Of a stretch of 64,000 nt of DNA, positions 49,090-60,451 are shown in pieces. Source of the DNA: Rhodanobacter spathiphylli B39. Lineage in GTDB: Bacteria > Pseudomonadota > Gammaproteobacteria > Xanthomonadales > Rhodanobacteraceae. The translations under genes were made by a program, and so were the position numbers. The notes under the pieces are model-generated. The model did no database searches. It saw only the letters and a program-made list of their open reading frames with translations, and was not told the DNA's origin. Every line of letters begins with the position of its first letter. The first letter of the stretch is position 1. The stretch is taken from NCBI RefSeq assembly GCF_000264295.1, contig NZ_AJXT01000043.1, positions 1-64,000 of the forward strand, in the 5' to 3' direction.

Positions 49090-51375
49090 TCAGAAGTTGT
49101 AGCGCACGTTGGCGTACCAGTTGCGCGGCATGCCGTAGTAAGCGGTGCGGATGTTGCCCACGCTGGAGAACTCCTGTCCGTCGGTCTTGTAGACCTTGTC
49201 GCCCAGGTTGCGCACGCCGGTGCGGAACTGCCAGTGACCATCGGCCGAGTCATAGATGCCGAACAGGCCGGTGACCGAGTACGCCTTCTGGCTCAGGGCG
49301 TCGTAGTTGTCCACGCTGAGCCAGGTCTCGCTGCGGTACGACCAGTCCGCACCGACCGTGATGGCGCTGCCGCTGCCCAGGTTGAACACATGGGTGGCCG
49401 CGACGCGCGAAGTCCAGCTCGGCGAGAACGGCACGTGGTCATGCAGGCGGGGGTTGTACAGCGGATCGCTGGGGTCCAGGCGATGGTCGACGAACTTGGC
49501 GTAGCGGGCATCCAGATAGCCGACCTGGGCCGACAGCCGGGTGCCGTCGTCGAACACGGCGGCGCCCTCGAACTCCACACCGTCCATCTTCAGCTTGGCC
49601 GCGTTGATCACCGGAAAGGCGAATGTCGGGGTGATCGAGCCGGGGTTCTGCACTTCGGACACGCGGGCCTGGAAGTCGGTGTAGTCACTGTGGAAGGCGG
49701 CCAGGTTGGCCTGCAGCTTGTTGTCGGCCGAGCGCCACTTCAGGCCCAGTTCGTAGGTCCACACGTACTCGGGATTGTATTCGGCGGTGCGCGTCTCCGC
49801 GGTGGAGTTGGCGCGGCCGTTGAAGCCGCCGGACTTGAAGCCGCGGCTGGCTGAAACATAACCCATGGTCTGCGGATTGAACTGCTTCTGCAGGCTGATC
49901 GTGGGCGTCCACGCGTTCCAGCGCTTGTCGCCGGTGAAGGCGACGGTCTCGTTGATCGCGGTGAACGGCTGGCCCCAGAACGTGCTGGTGGTGCGGTCGT
50001 AGTCCTTGTGGTCGCTGCTGTAGCGCACGCCGGCAGCCAGCGTCCAGCTCGGCACGAACTGCCAGTTCATGTGGGCGAAGCCGGCGTACGTCGTGGTGGT
50101 GAGGTCGTCGTCGATGGTGCGCAGGAAGGTGATCGGGGTGCCGGCGAGCGCGAACAGGTCATCGGCGTAAGCCTCCTGGTGCGACGGCACCGTTTCACGC
50201 AGGTAGTACAGGCCGTAGACCGCCTGCAGGTTGCTGCCGTTGTCGTACTGCAGCTGCAATTCCTGGCTGGCCTGCTTCTGGTGGAAGTCGACCAGCACGT
50301 CGCCCAGCTCGAATTGCGAGGCGTCGATGTCGATGTAGGAGTCGCTGTCGAGCTTGCGGAATGCGCTGATGCTCTTGAGGTTCCACTGCTCGGACAGCTT
50401 CCAGTCCAGGCTGAGCGCAGCGCCCTTGTGTTCAAGCTGCTGGCCCTTGTCTGGGCTGAACGAGGTGCGCGTCTTGAAGTCGTACTTCTGGTCCGGAGTC
50501 GGGGTGTACAACGCCACCGAACCGAACACCAGGTCGGTGCGTTTCAACGTGGAGACCGGCTGGCCCAGGGTGAGACCGGTGTCCTGCTTGGTGTAGTCGA
50601 GGCTCAACACCGCATCGAAGTTCTCCGACGGGTGATAGCGCAGCTTGCCGCGCACCGACTTGCTGTCCTCGTCGTTGTACTTGTGGCCGGTGGAGGGGTC
50701 GGTGACGTAGCCGTCGGTCTGCGTGATGCCGCCGGCGATGGACGCCGACCACGCGCCGCCCAGCGGGCCGCCGAGGTAGAACTTGCCTTCGCGCCGGCCG
50801 TAGTTGCCAAAGCCGGCCTCGACCGAACCTTCGGTGGTGTCGCCCGGGTTCTTCGTCACCACCTTGACCGCGCCACCGGTGGAGTTTTTGCCGTACAGCG
50901 TGCCCTGGGGACCGCGCAGCACCTCGACGCGCTCGACGTCGAACAGGTTGATCAGACCGCCCTGGATGCGCGAGTAGTAGACGTCGTCGACGTACATGCC
51001 CACGCCCGGGTCGAAGGTCTGCAGCGCGTCGGGCTGTCCGATGCCGCGGATGAAGATGTTCACCGCCGAGGACGAACCGCGGCCCTGCACGATGTTCATG
51101 TTCGGCACCGCGCCCTGCAGGCCGTCGATGCTGTTCGCCTGCAGGTCCTTCATGTCCTCGCCGCTGAACGCGGTGATCGCCACCGGCACCTTCTCCAGCG
51201 ACTCGTCGCGGCGCCGCGCGCTGACCGTCACTTCCTGCAGCTGCTTGGCGTCGGCCTGCTTCGCTGCCGTGGTCTTCGCGCCGGCATCCCCGTTCGCCTG
51301 CTGCGCCTGCAGTGGCGCCACCAGGACCAGGCCCAGAACCAGACCGATCGCCGAACTTAGATGCGTGCGTTTCAT
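49090..51375 (-). CDS. TonB-dependent outer-membrane receptor
   Basis: Outer-membrane transporter of 761 aa powered by TonB. A signal peptide (MKRTHLSSAIGLVLGLVLV, cleavage near LQA) is followed by the TonB box region LQEVTVSARRRDES. The plug domain has VPVAITAFSGEDM, IFIRGIGQPDALQTFDPGVG and VEVLRGPQGTLYGKNSTGG. The rest is a 22-strand barrel with the C-terminal strand ending in Phe (NWYANVRYNF). The substrate is not readable; position between a PHB depolymerase and a GntP permease suggests 3-hydroxybutyrate oligomers or another ester product. It is divergent from the permease gene and shares its 163-bp control region. Confidence 0.92.
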   Translation of the reverse strand: MKRTHLSSAIGLVLGLVLVAPLQAQQANGDAGAKTTAAKQADAKQLQEVTVSARRRDESLEKVPVAITAFSGEDMKDLQANSIDGLQGAVPNMNIVQGRGSSSAVNIFIRGIGQPDALQTFDPGVGMYVDDVYYSRIQGGLINLFDVERVEVLRGPQGTLYGKNSTGGAVKVVTKNPGDTTEGSVEAGFGNYGRREGKFYLGGPLGGAWSASIAGGITQTDGYVTDPSTGHKYNDEDSKSVRGKLRYHPSENFDAVLSLDYTKQDTGLTLGQPVSTLKRTDLVFGSVALYTPTPDQKYDFKTRTSFSPDKGQQLEHKGAALSLDWKLSEQWNLKSISAFRKLDSDSYIDIDASQFELGDVLVDFHQKQASQELQLQYDNGSNLQAVYGLYYLRETVPSHQEAYADDLFALAGTPITFLRTIDDDLTTTTYAGFAHMNWQFVPSWTLAAGVRYSSDHKDYDRTTSTFWGQPFTAINETVAFTGDKRWNAWTPTISLQKQFNPQTMGYVSASRGFKSGGFNGRANSTAETRTAEYNPEYVWTYELGLKWRSADNKLQANLAAFHSDYTDFQARVSEVQNPGSITPTFAFPVINAAKLKMDGVEFEGAAVFDDGTRLSAQVGYLDARYAKFVDHRLDPSDPLYNPRLHDHVPFSPSWTSRVAATHVFNLGSGSAITVGADWSYRSETWLSVDNYDALSQKAYSVTGLFGIYDSADGHWQFRTGVRNLGDKVYKTDGQEFSSVGNIRTAYYGMPRNWYANVRYNF

Positions 51376-51454
51376 GACGTCCCCTTGCTGGTGAATGCAT
51401 CGCTCGCGCGAATGCTGATGAGGGGAGCTTAGGTGGGCCTTGCCGCAGCAACAC

Positions 51455-51470
51455 TTGTACCTTCGTACAG
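51455..51470. promoter_or_regulatory. Candidate operator B shared within the PHB locus
   Basis: TTGTACCTTCGTACAG contains the perfect dyad TGTAC-CTTC-GTACA midway between the divergent TonB receptor and GntP permease genes. A related sequence (operator A) is upstream of the regulator itself. NarL/LuxR-type regulators bind short dyads of this size; binding by the CrbR-like protein is inferred. Confidence 0.5.
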
Positions 51471-51538
51471 TGCCCGCATGGCCGGTGCTTCGGGATACTC
51501 GGCGCCTGTCGTTAGGGCTGAAACGGGGAGATTCACGG

Positions 51539-52936
51539 ATGGCGTTCCTGATCGTGCTGGCCGCGCTGTGCTTCCTGATGTTCGCGGCGTACCGCGGCTA
51601 CAGCGTGATCCTGTTCGCGCCGATCGCTGCGCTGGGCGCGGTGCTGCTGACCGATCCGTCGCTGGTCGCGCCGATGTTCACCGGCCTGTTCATGGACAAG
51701 ATGGTCGGCTTCCTCAAGCTGTATTTCCCGGTGTTCATGCTGGGCGCGGTGTTCGGCAAGCTGATCGAGCTGTCCGGCTTTTCCAAATCGATCGTGGCCG
51801 CGACCATCGGCCTGGTCGGGCGCAGCCGCGCGGTGCTCTCGATCGTGCTGGTCTGCGCGCTGCTGACCTACGGTGGCGTGTCGCTGTTCGTGGTGGTGTT
51901 CGCGGTGTACCCGTTCGCCGCAGAACTCTTTCGCCAGTCGGACATTCCCAAGCGGCTGATCCCCGGCACCATCGCGCTGGGCGCGTTCACCTTCACCATG
52001 GATTCTCTGCCGGGCACGCCGCAGATCCAGAACATCATTCCCACCTCGTTTTTCGGCACCAACACCTGGGCCGCACCGTGGCTGGGAACGATCGGCGGCG
52101 TGTTCATCCTGATCGTGGGCCTGGGCTATCTGGACTGGCGTCGGCGCAAGGCCGCCGCGGCCGGCGAAGGCTACGGCGACAACCTGCTCAACGAGCCGGA
52201 ACCCTTCGAAGCCGCGCGGTTGCCGCATCCGCTGCTCGCCCTGCTGCCGCTGGTGCTGGTCGGCGCGTGCAACAAGCTGTTCACCGACCTGATCCCGCGC
52301 GTCTATGGCGAAACCCAGTCGTTCCTGCCCGGCGTGGTCGGCGACGCGAAACCGGTGGTGCAGGAAGTGTCGAAAGTGGCCGCGATCTGGGCGGTCGAGG
52401 GCGCCCTGCTGGTCGGCATTGTGTGCGTGCTGGTGTTCGCCTGGCGCGCGGTGACGGGGCGGCTGGCCGCAGGCAGCCAGGCGGCAGTCGGCGGCGCCTT
52501 GCTGGCCTCGATGAACACGGCATCCGAATACGGCTTCGGTGCGGTGATCGCCGCCCTGCCCGGCTTCAAGCTGGTGGCCGACGCGCTGCACACGATCCCG
52601 AATCCGCTGGTCAATGAAGCGGTCACCGTCACCGCGCTGGCCGGCATCACCGGCTCGGCCTCCGGCGGCATGAGCATCGCGCTGGGGGCGATGGCCGATA
52701 CCTTCATCGCCAACGCGAACGCCGCCGGCATCCCGATGGAAGTGCTGCACCGGATCGCCGCGATGGCCTCCGGCGGCATGGACACCCTGCCCCACAACGG
52801 CGCGGTGATCACCCTGCTGGCGGTGACCGGACTGACCCATCGGCAGGCCTACAAGGACATCTTCGCGATCACCTTGATCAAGACTCTGGCGGTGCTGGTG
52901 GTGATCGCGGCGTACTACTTCCTCGGCGTGGTCTAG
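51539..52936 (+). CDS. GntP family permease, possibly for 3-hydroxybutyrate
   Basis: Inner-membrane H+-coupled permease of 465 aa with 12-14 hydrophobic helices. Family marks are YGGVSLFVVVFAVYPFA, AFTFTMDSLPGTPQIQN and ITGSASGGMSIALGAM. The GntP family covers gluconate, glycerate and D-beta-hydroxybutyrate permeases; the setting with PHB-degrading enzymes makes 3-hydroxybutyrate the best guess, which is inference. GGGGAG precedes the ATG. It is divergent from the TonB receptor and 140 bp upstream of the secreted lipase on the same strand. Confidence 0.88.
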   Translation: MAFLIVLAALCFLMFAAYRGYSVILFAPIAALGAVLLTDPSLVAPMFTGLFMDKMVGFLKLYFPVFMLGAVFGKLIELSGFSKSIVAATIGLVGRSRAVLSIVLVCALLTYGGVSLFVVVFAVYPFAAELFRQSDIPKRLIPGTIALGAFTFTMDSLPGTPQIQNIIPTSFFGTNTWAAPWLGTIGGVFILIVGLGYLDWRRRKAAAAGEGYGDNLLNEPEPFEAARLPHPLLALLPLVLVGACNKLFTDLIPRVYGETQSFLPGVVGDAKPVVQEVSKVAAIWAVEGALLVGIVCVLVFAWRAVTGRLAAGSQAAVGGALLASMNTASEYGFGAVIAALPGFKLVADALHTIPNPLVNEAVTVTALAGITGSASGGMSIALGAMADTFIANANAAGIPMEVLHRIAAMASGGMDTLPHNGAVITLLAVTGLTHRQAYKDIFAITLIKTLAVLVVIAAYYFLGVV

Positions 52937-53076
52937 ACCACCACCCGAACGACGTCGCCTCCCCCGACCGGTGTTGCCGGTTGCCGACGCCGACCGATCC
53001 GGGGCCGCCTGCATGCGGGCGGCTCCTTCCGTTCCGCGCGAGCGGGACTGTCGTGAAGCAAAGGGAGACATGAGCG

Positions 53077-53775
53077 ATGTCGATCAAGACGTATGGACTG
53101 GGCCTGCTGGCCGTCCTGCTGTTCCTGCCCGCGCTGTCTGCGCGGGCCACCTGCCATGACACCGTGGTGCTGGTGCACGGCAATACCGGCAGCCCCGCCG
53201 ACTTCCAGAACACCTACGACCGGCTGCGCCAGCAGGGCTGGAGCGACGCGCAGATCGTTGCGCCAGCCTGGGGCAACGCCTACTGCGCCGCCTGCAACGA
53301 CCACAGCGGCAGCGAGGAGACCCCGGTAAGGAACGCGATCAGCAGCGCCATCGCCGGCTCCTGCAGCGGGCATATCGACGTGATCGGCCATTCGATGGGC
53401 GTGACCCTGGCGATGCGCGAGATCGACAGGCTCGGCGTGGCCGGCAAGGTCGACGTGTTCATCGGCATCGCCGGCGCGGTGCACGGGCTGTGGTCGTGCG
53501 GCATGTATCCATGGAACGTGGCCACCGCCACCTGCGGCGCGCAGGGCCTGTCCGTGGGCAGCCCGCTGCTGCAAGGCATGGCCGGGCACCGGTTCGGAAC
53601 GCATATGTACTCGCTGAAATCGTGGGGCGACGAGATCAACTGCTACGGCAGCTGCCTCGTCTATGGCGTGCATACCTCGACGATCCCCGGCGAGGATTAC
53701 AGCTTCGACTATCCCTACGGCCACTATCAGCTGCTGTGGCTGACCGCCGCCGACCAGGTGAGTCTGCTGGAGTGA
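53077..53775 (+). CDS. Secreted lipase-like hydrolase resembling PHB depolymerase PhaZ7
   Basis: Exported alpha/beta-hydrolase of 232 aa. A signal peptide (MSIKTYGLGLLAVLLFLPAL, cleavage after ARA) is followed by the oxyanion region LVHGNTGSPADF and the nucleophile S106 in VIGHSMGVTLA. After the Ser come IGIAGAVHGLWSCG and ATATCGAQG, which from memory parallel the region of the extracellular PHB depolymerase PhaZ7 (LAGGIRGLYSC, PTCGSQ). The C-terminal YGHYQLLW likely supplies the catalytic His. Seven cysteines in the mature part suggest up to three disulfides. It could be an ordinary class-2 lipase; the PHB assignment needs alignment. Confidence 0.7.
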   Translation: MSIKTYGLGLLAVLLFLPALSARATCHDTVVLVHGNTGSPADFQNTYDRLRQQGWSDAQIVAPAWGNAYCAACNDHSGSEETPVRNAISSAIAGSCSGHIDVIGHSMGVTLAMREIDRLGVAGKVDVFIGIAGAVHGLWSCGMYPWNVATATCGAQGLSVGSPLLQGMAGHRFGTHMYSLKSWGDEINCYGSCLVYGVHTSTIPGEDYSFDYPYGHYQLLWLTAADQVSLLE

Positions 53776-53877
53776 GGTGCTGGCGGGTGGCCGACCACGG
53801 CCACCCGCCCCAGCGGCGGGCATCGCGCCCCTGAATGCCCTGTTCAACGAAAACGGGCAAGTTGCCGCATAAATCCG

Positions 53878-53883
53878 TATAAT
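53878..53883 (+). promoter_or_regulatory. -10 element upstream of typA
   Basis: A perfect TATAAT lies 61 bp before the typA start. No good -35 is seen at normal spacing. Confidence 0.5.
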
Positions 53884-53943
53884 CGACGGGTTAACCCTCT
53901 GATAACCCACGTGGTGGCTCCAAGCGCCACCCGAGTCGATCCC

Positions 53944-55770
53944 ATGTCCATCGAAAATCTGCGCAACATCGCCATCGTCGCCCACGTCGATCACGGCAAG
54001 ACCACCCTCGTCGATTGCCTGCTCAAACAGTCCGGCACGCTCAACGAGCGCACCGTGCTGGCCGAGCGCGTGATGGACTCGAACGACCAGGAGAAGGAAC
54101 GCGGCATCACCATCCTGGCGAAGAACACCGCCATCACCTGGCAGGGCAACCGCATCAACATCGTCGACACGCCGGGACATGCGGACTTCGGCGGCGAGGT
54201 GGAGCGCGTGCTGTCGATGGTCGACTCGGTGCTGATCCTGGTCGACGCGATGGACGGCCCGATGCCGCAGACCCGCTTCGTGACGCAGAAGGCGTTCGCG
54301 ATGGGCTTCAAGCCGATCGTGGTGATCAACAAGGTCGACCGTCCCGGCTCGCGCCCCGAGTGGGTGGTGGAACAGGTCTGGGACCTGTTTGATCGCCTGG
54401 GCGCCACGCCGGAGCAGATGGATTTCCCGATCGTCTACGCCTCGGCCCTGAACGGCTACGCCAGCCTCGACGAGAACGTGCGCGAAGGCGACATGACCCC
54501 GCTGTATGAAGCGATCATGCAGCACGTCAGCAAGCCGGACGTGGACCCGGAAGGCGCGTTCCAGATGCGCATCAGCCAGCTCGACTACAGCAGCTTCGTC
54601 GGCGTGATCGGCATCGGCCGCATCCAGCGCGGCACCCTAAAGAAGGGCATGCCGGTCAGCGTGGTCGACCGCCACGGCAAGAAGCGCCAGGGCAAGGTGA
54701 TGCAGGTGCTGGGCTTCCTCGGCCTGGAGCGGATCGAGCAGGACAGCGCCGAGGCCGGTGACATCGTGGCCATCTCGGGCATCGCCGAACTGACCATCTC
54801 CGACACCGTCTGCGCGCTGGACACCCCCGAGGCGCTGCCCGCGCTGACCGTCGACGAGCCGACGATCTCGATGACCTTCCAGGTCAACAATTCGCCTTTC
54901 GCCGGCAACAAGGACCTCTCCGGCGGCAAGTTCCTGACCAGCCGCCAGCTGCGCGACCGCCTGGAGCGCGAGCAGGTGCACAACGTGGCGCTGAAGGTCG
55001 AGGAAGGCTCGGACGCCGACAAGTTCCTGGTCTCCGGCCGCGGCGAACTGCACCTGTCGGTGCTGATCGAGAACATGCGTCGCGAAGGCTACGAGCTGGC
55101 CGTGTCGCGCCCGGAAGTCATCATCAAGGAAATCGACGGCCAGAAGATGGAGCCGATCGAACAGCTGGTGGTCGACGTGGAGGAGATCCACCAGGGTGCC
55201 GTGATGGAGCGCCTTGGCGTGCGCAAGGGCCAGCTGAAGAACATGGAGCCGGACGGCAAGGGTCGCGTGCGCCTGGATTACGAGATCCCGGCGCGCGGCC
55301 TGATCGGCTTCCAGAACCAGTTCAAGACCCTGACCCAGGGTTCGGGTCTGCTGTTCCACGTGTTCGACCATTACGGTCCGAAGGAAGACGGCCAGATCGC
55401 CAAGCGCCTCAACGGCGTGATGATCGCCAACGCCGGCGGCACCACCCCCGCCTACTCGCTGGGGCCGCTGCAGGATCGCGGCAAGCTGTTCGCGGCCGAA
55501 GGCGACAACGTGTATGAAGGCCAGCTGGTCGGCATCCACGCCAAGGACAACGACCTCACCGTCAACGTGATCAAGCCCAAGCCGCTGACCAACATGCGCG
55601 CCTCCGGCAAGGACGACGCGATCCAGCTGACCCCGGCGATCAAGTTCACCCTGGAACAGGCACTGGACTTCATCGACGACGACGAGCTGGTCGAGATCAC
55701 CCCGAAGGAAATCCGCCTGCGCAAGAAGCACCTCACCGAGAACGACCGCAAGCGCGCTTCGCGCGGTTGA
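53944..55770 (+). CDS. typA: Translational GTPase TypA/BipA
   Basis: Ribosome-binding GTPase of 608 aa, close to EF-G/LepA, needed for efficient 50S assembly and growth at low temperature or under stress. G1 is [10 protein letters not shown] at the N-terminus, G2 around RGITI, G3 [14 protein letters not shown]4 NKVDRP. Domain II, the EF-G-like domains ([20 protein letters not shown]) and the TypA-specific C-terminal domain ([19 protein letters not shown]) are complete. Single gene with its own promoter and terminator. The start gives [18 protein letters not shown] as in the family. Confidence 0.98.
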   Translation: MSIENLRNIAIVAHVDHGKTTLVDCLLKQSGTLNERTVLAERVMDSNDQEKERGITILAKNTAITWQGNRINIVDTPGHADFGGEVERVLSMVDSVLILVDAMDGPMPQTRFVTQKAFAMGFKPIVVINKVDRPGSRPEWVVEQVWDLFDRLGATPEQMDFPIVYASALNGYASLDENVREGDMTPLYEAIMQHVSKPDVDPEGAFQMRISQLDYSSFVGVIGIGRIQRGTLKKGMPVSVVDRHGKKRQGKVMQVLGFLGLERIEQDSAEAGDIVAISGIAELTISDTVCALDTPEALPALTVDEPTISMTFQVNNSPFAGNKDLSGGKFLTSRQLRDRLEREQVHNVALKVEEGSDADKFLVSGRGELHLSVLIENMRREGYELAVSRPEVIIKEIDGQKMEPIEQLVVDVEEIHQGAVMERLGVRKGQLKNMEPDGKGRVRLDYEIPARGLIGFQNQFKTLTQGSGLLFHVFDHYGPKEDGQIAKRLNGVMIANAGGTTPAYSLGPLQDRGKLFAAEGDNVYEGQLVGIHAKDNDLTVNVIKPKPLTNMRASGKDDAIQLTPAIKFTLEQALDFIDDDELVEITPKEIRLRKKHLTENDRKRASRG

Positions 55771-55792
55771 GTTGCCGGGTGAATGAGTGAAC

Positions 55793-55818
55793 AGAAGGCC
55801 GCCGCAAGGCGGCCTTCT
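55793..55818. terminator. Bidirectional terminator between typA and the LysR gene
   Basis: AGAAGGCCGCC-GCAA-GGCGGCCTTCT, a perfect 11-bp stem with a GCAA tetraloop, lies between convergent stop codons. Confidence 0.8.
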
Positions 55819-55846
55819 GCGTTCATGCCTCGCCTGAACCGGTATC

Positions 55847-56782
55847 TCAGGCCTTGCTGCCGCGCACCCGCAAACCCGGCCGTTGCCGCGCCAGCTTGCG
55901 CAGCAATTCGGCGAATGCCTGCAGGTCGTCGTGCCAGGGCGAGGCGTCGCGCCAGTACAGGGCGATCTCGCGGCCGCTCGCGGGGCCTTTCAAGGTCGCC
56001 AGCGCGATGTTCGGCATCGAGGCCAATCGTTCGCGAGCCAGCGCCGGCACCAGCGCGTAGCCACCACGCAGGCTGACCAGGGCGGCCAGGCTTTCCAGGC
56101 TGACGTCCTGCACATGACCGTGTTCGCTGCCTTCGCAATGCAGGCCGTCGGCGTGGCTCTCGGCCATCAGCGTGGCCTCGGCCGGGTCGAGCTGGGTCAT
56201 CGCGATGTCCCGCTGCCCGGCCAGCGGGTGGTCGGCGCGCAGCATCAGTTCCCACGGCTCGAAGAACAGCGGGCGTGATGCGATGCCGCTGACCGTCGCG
56301 GTCGGCGGCGCCAGCACCGCATCGAGCTCACCTTCGCTGAGGCGACGCAGCAGGCCGCGCGGCTTGCCTTCGGAGATGCCCAGCCGCGCACCGGGAAAAT
56401 GCTGCGGGAACGGCGCGATCAGGTGCGGCAGAAGATACGGTCCCAGCGAGGCGGGCACGCCGAGGCGCAGCTCGCCGCCGAAGGCGACTTCGCCGGCGCG
56501 GGCGACCTGCTGCAGGTGTTCGGCCGCAGCCAGCACCGCGTCGATCTGCTGCAGCAGCCGCTGGCCGCCCGCGGTAGGCACGATCTTTCGCCCGCCGCGC
56601 TCGAACAGCGGCGCACCCAGCGCCTGTTCCACCTTCTGCACCTGGTGCGACAGGCCGGACGGACTGATGTGCATCGCCCGCGCCGCGCTGTTGAAACTGC
56701 CGTGGCGATGCACCGCCTGCACCAGCGCGAGGTCGCGCAGCGAGACAGCCGCCAGGCCCATCGAAATCATCGAATGCTGCAT
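55847..56782 (-). CDS. OxyR-like LysR family regulator
   Basis: LysR-type regulator of 311 aa. The winged helix spans residues ~15-75 (SFNSAARAMHISPSGLSHQV, LGAPLFERGGRKIVPT). The effector domain follows OxyR (LRLGVPASLGPYLLPHLIAPF; SLESLAALVSLRGGYALVPALA). OxyR has two redox cysteines in this domain (GHCLRDQ...GFC in E. coli); here the segment reads ESHADGLHCEG, so only one Cys remains and a peroxide-sensing disulfide like that of OxyR seems impossible. It is divergent from acnA. The start is uncertain: ATGs at 56782, 56770 and 56761 are in frame. Confidence 0.85.
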   Translation of the reverse strand: MQHSMISMGLAAVSLRDLALVQAVHRHGSFNSAARAMHISPSGLSHQVQKVEQALGAPLFERGGRKIVPTAGGQRLLQQIDAVLAAAEHLQQVARAGEVAFGGELRLGVPASLGPYLLPHLIAPFPQHFPGARLGISEGKPRGLLRRLSEGELDAVLAPPTATVSGIASRPLFFEPWELMLRADHPLAGQRDIAMTQLDPAEATLMAESHADGLHCEGSEHGHVQDVSLESLAALVSLRGGYALVPALARERLASMPNIALATLKGPASGREIALYWRDASPWHDDLQAFAELLRKLARQRPGLRVRGSKA

Positions 56783-56783
56783 G

Positions 56784-56812
56784 TGATCAAAGGCGTTTGC
56801 TTGCGGTGATCA
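56784..56812. promoter_or_regulatory. Candidate LysR operator pair
   Basis: TGATCA occurs twice, at 56784 and 56807, 23 bp apart (about two helical turns), immediately before the LysR gene and in the acnA control region. Paired sites on one DNA face suit LysR tetramers. Inference. Confidence 0.3.
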
Positions 56813-57045
56813 TCGGGGCCATCCTGTGCGGTGAAGTGCGGCCACGCGCCGTTCGCGCAGTGTACTTGGCGGCATGAGCCAAAAGGCGTCAGACCGGCCA
56901 TGTCATCCCGTCCAGGTCGCTTGTCCGGTTCGCGGAGATGCGGGGTTTGCGCGATAATTGCGTTTTTTACCGGACTGGTGGACCCCACGCGCCGTCCGGC
57001 GTCGTTCAGTCGTCCCAGCCGCAGGATTCAGCCAGGAGCTTCCCC

Positions 57046-59787
<2,742 letters not shown>

Positions 59788-59811
59788 GTCCAGGCGTGAC
59801 TTTCTGCAACG

Positions 59812-59844
59812 GCAAGACCGCCCCGGATACCGGGGCGGTCTTGC
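59812..59844. terminator. Bidirectional terminator after acnA
   Basis: GCAAGACCGCCCCGG / CCGGGGCGGTCTTGC with a 3-nt loop lies between the acnA stop and the stop of the convergent small lipoprotein gene. Confidence 0.8.
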
Positions 59845-59864
59845 ATCAGCTCATCGGAAGATCG

Positions 59865-60305
59865 TCAGAGCGCATGCTTCCAGCTTGCCGTGTAGCAGCG
59901 CCATTCGCCGTCTTCCTGGCGCCATGCGGATTCGACCTGGTACAGACCCATCCGGTCCGGCAGCAACTTGCCGCCACTGGTCAGGGTGACGGTGAACGTG
60001 GCCACCATGCGCTCGCCACGCTGCTCGATCGAGACCGGCCCCATGGTCACCCCGACGTGCTCCCCGCGCAGCGCCAGCAGGCGGACCATCGATGTCAGGC
60101 TGCGCCGGTCCAGCTCGCCGCCGTTGCCGTCGAAGTCCTCGCTGATCGGCTTGCCGAGATCACCGGCCGAGCCCGCCTCCGCCGCCGCGGCGACGGCAGC
60201 AATCGCAGCCCTCACCCGCGCCTCGTCGGAGTCGTGTCGACAGGCCACCAGAGCCAGCGTGAACACCACGCAGGCAAGCCCGCGGCAAAGCATCTTTCTC
60301 GTCAT
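59865..60305 (-). CDS. Small lipoprotein of unknown function
   Basis: Protein of ~146 aa with a lipoprotein signal: basic start, hydrophobic CVVFTLALVAC with lipobox LVAC. The mature part begins with a helical Ala/Glu-rich stretch (RVRAAIAAVAAAAEAG) and continues with FDGNGGELDRRSL, RMVATFTVTLTSGG and WRQEDGEWRCYTASWK, the layout of an NTF2-like fold (helix then curved sheet). No catalytic role is evident. Three consecutive ATGs (60311, 60308, 60305) and one at 60293 are possible starts. Convergent to acnA and divergent from fadD. Confidence 0.65.
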   Translation of the reverse strand: MTRKMLCRGLACVVFTLALVACRHDSDEARVRAAIAAVAAAAEAGSAGDLGKPISEDFDGNGGELDRRSLTSMVRLLALRGEHVGVTMGPVSIEQRGERMVATFTVTLTSGGKLLPDRMGLYQVESAWRQEDGEWRCYTASWKHAL

Positions 60306-60451
60306 CATCATCGGGCTACTCGTTGCAGTGCGGCTTGCCGCTGTACGCGGGCGTATGCTCAAATCACCCGACGCATGATCCATGATGGATGCAAGCCGAT
60401 CCCGATTCCATCATCTGATCCATCGTCCTCGACCAACAGGGAATCCCAAGC

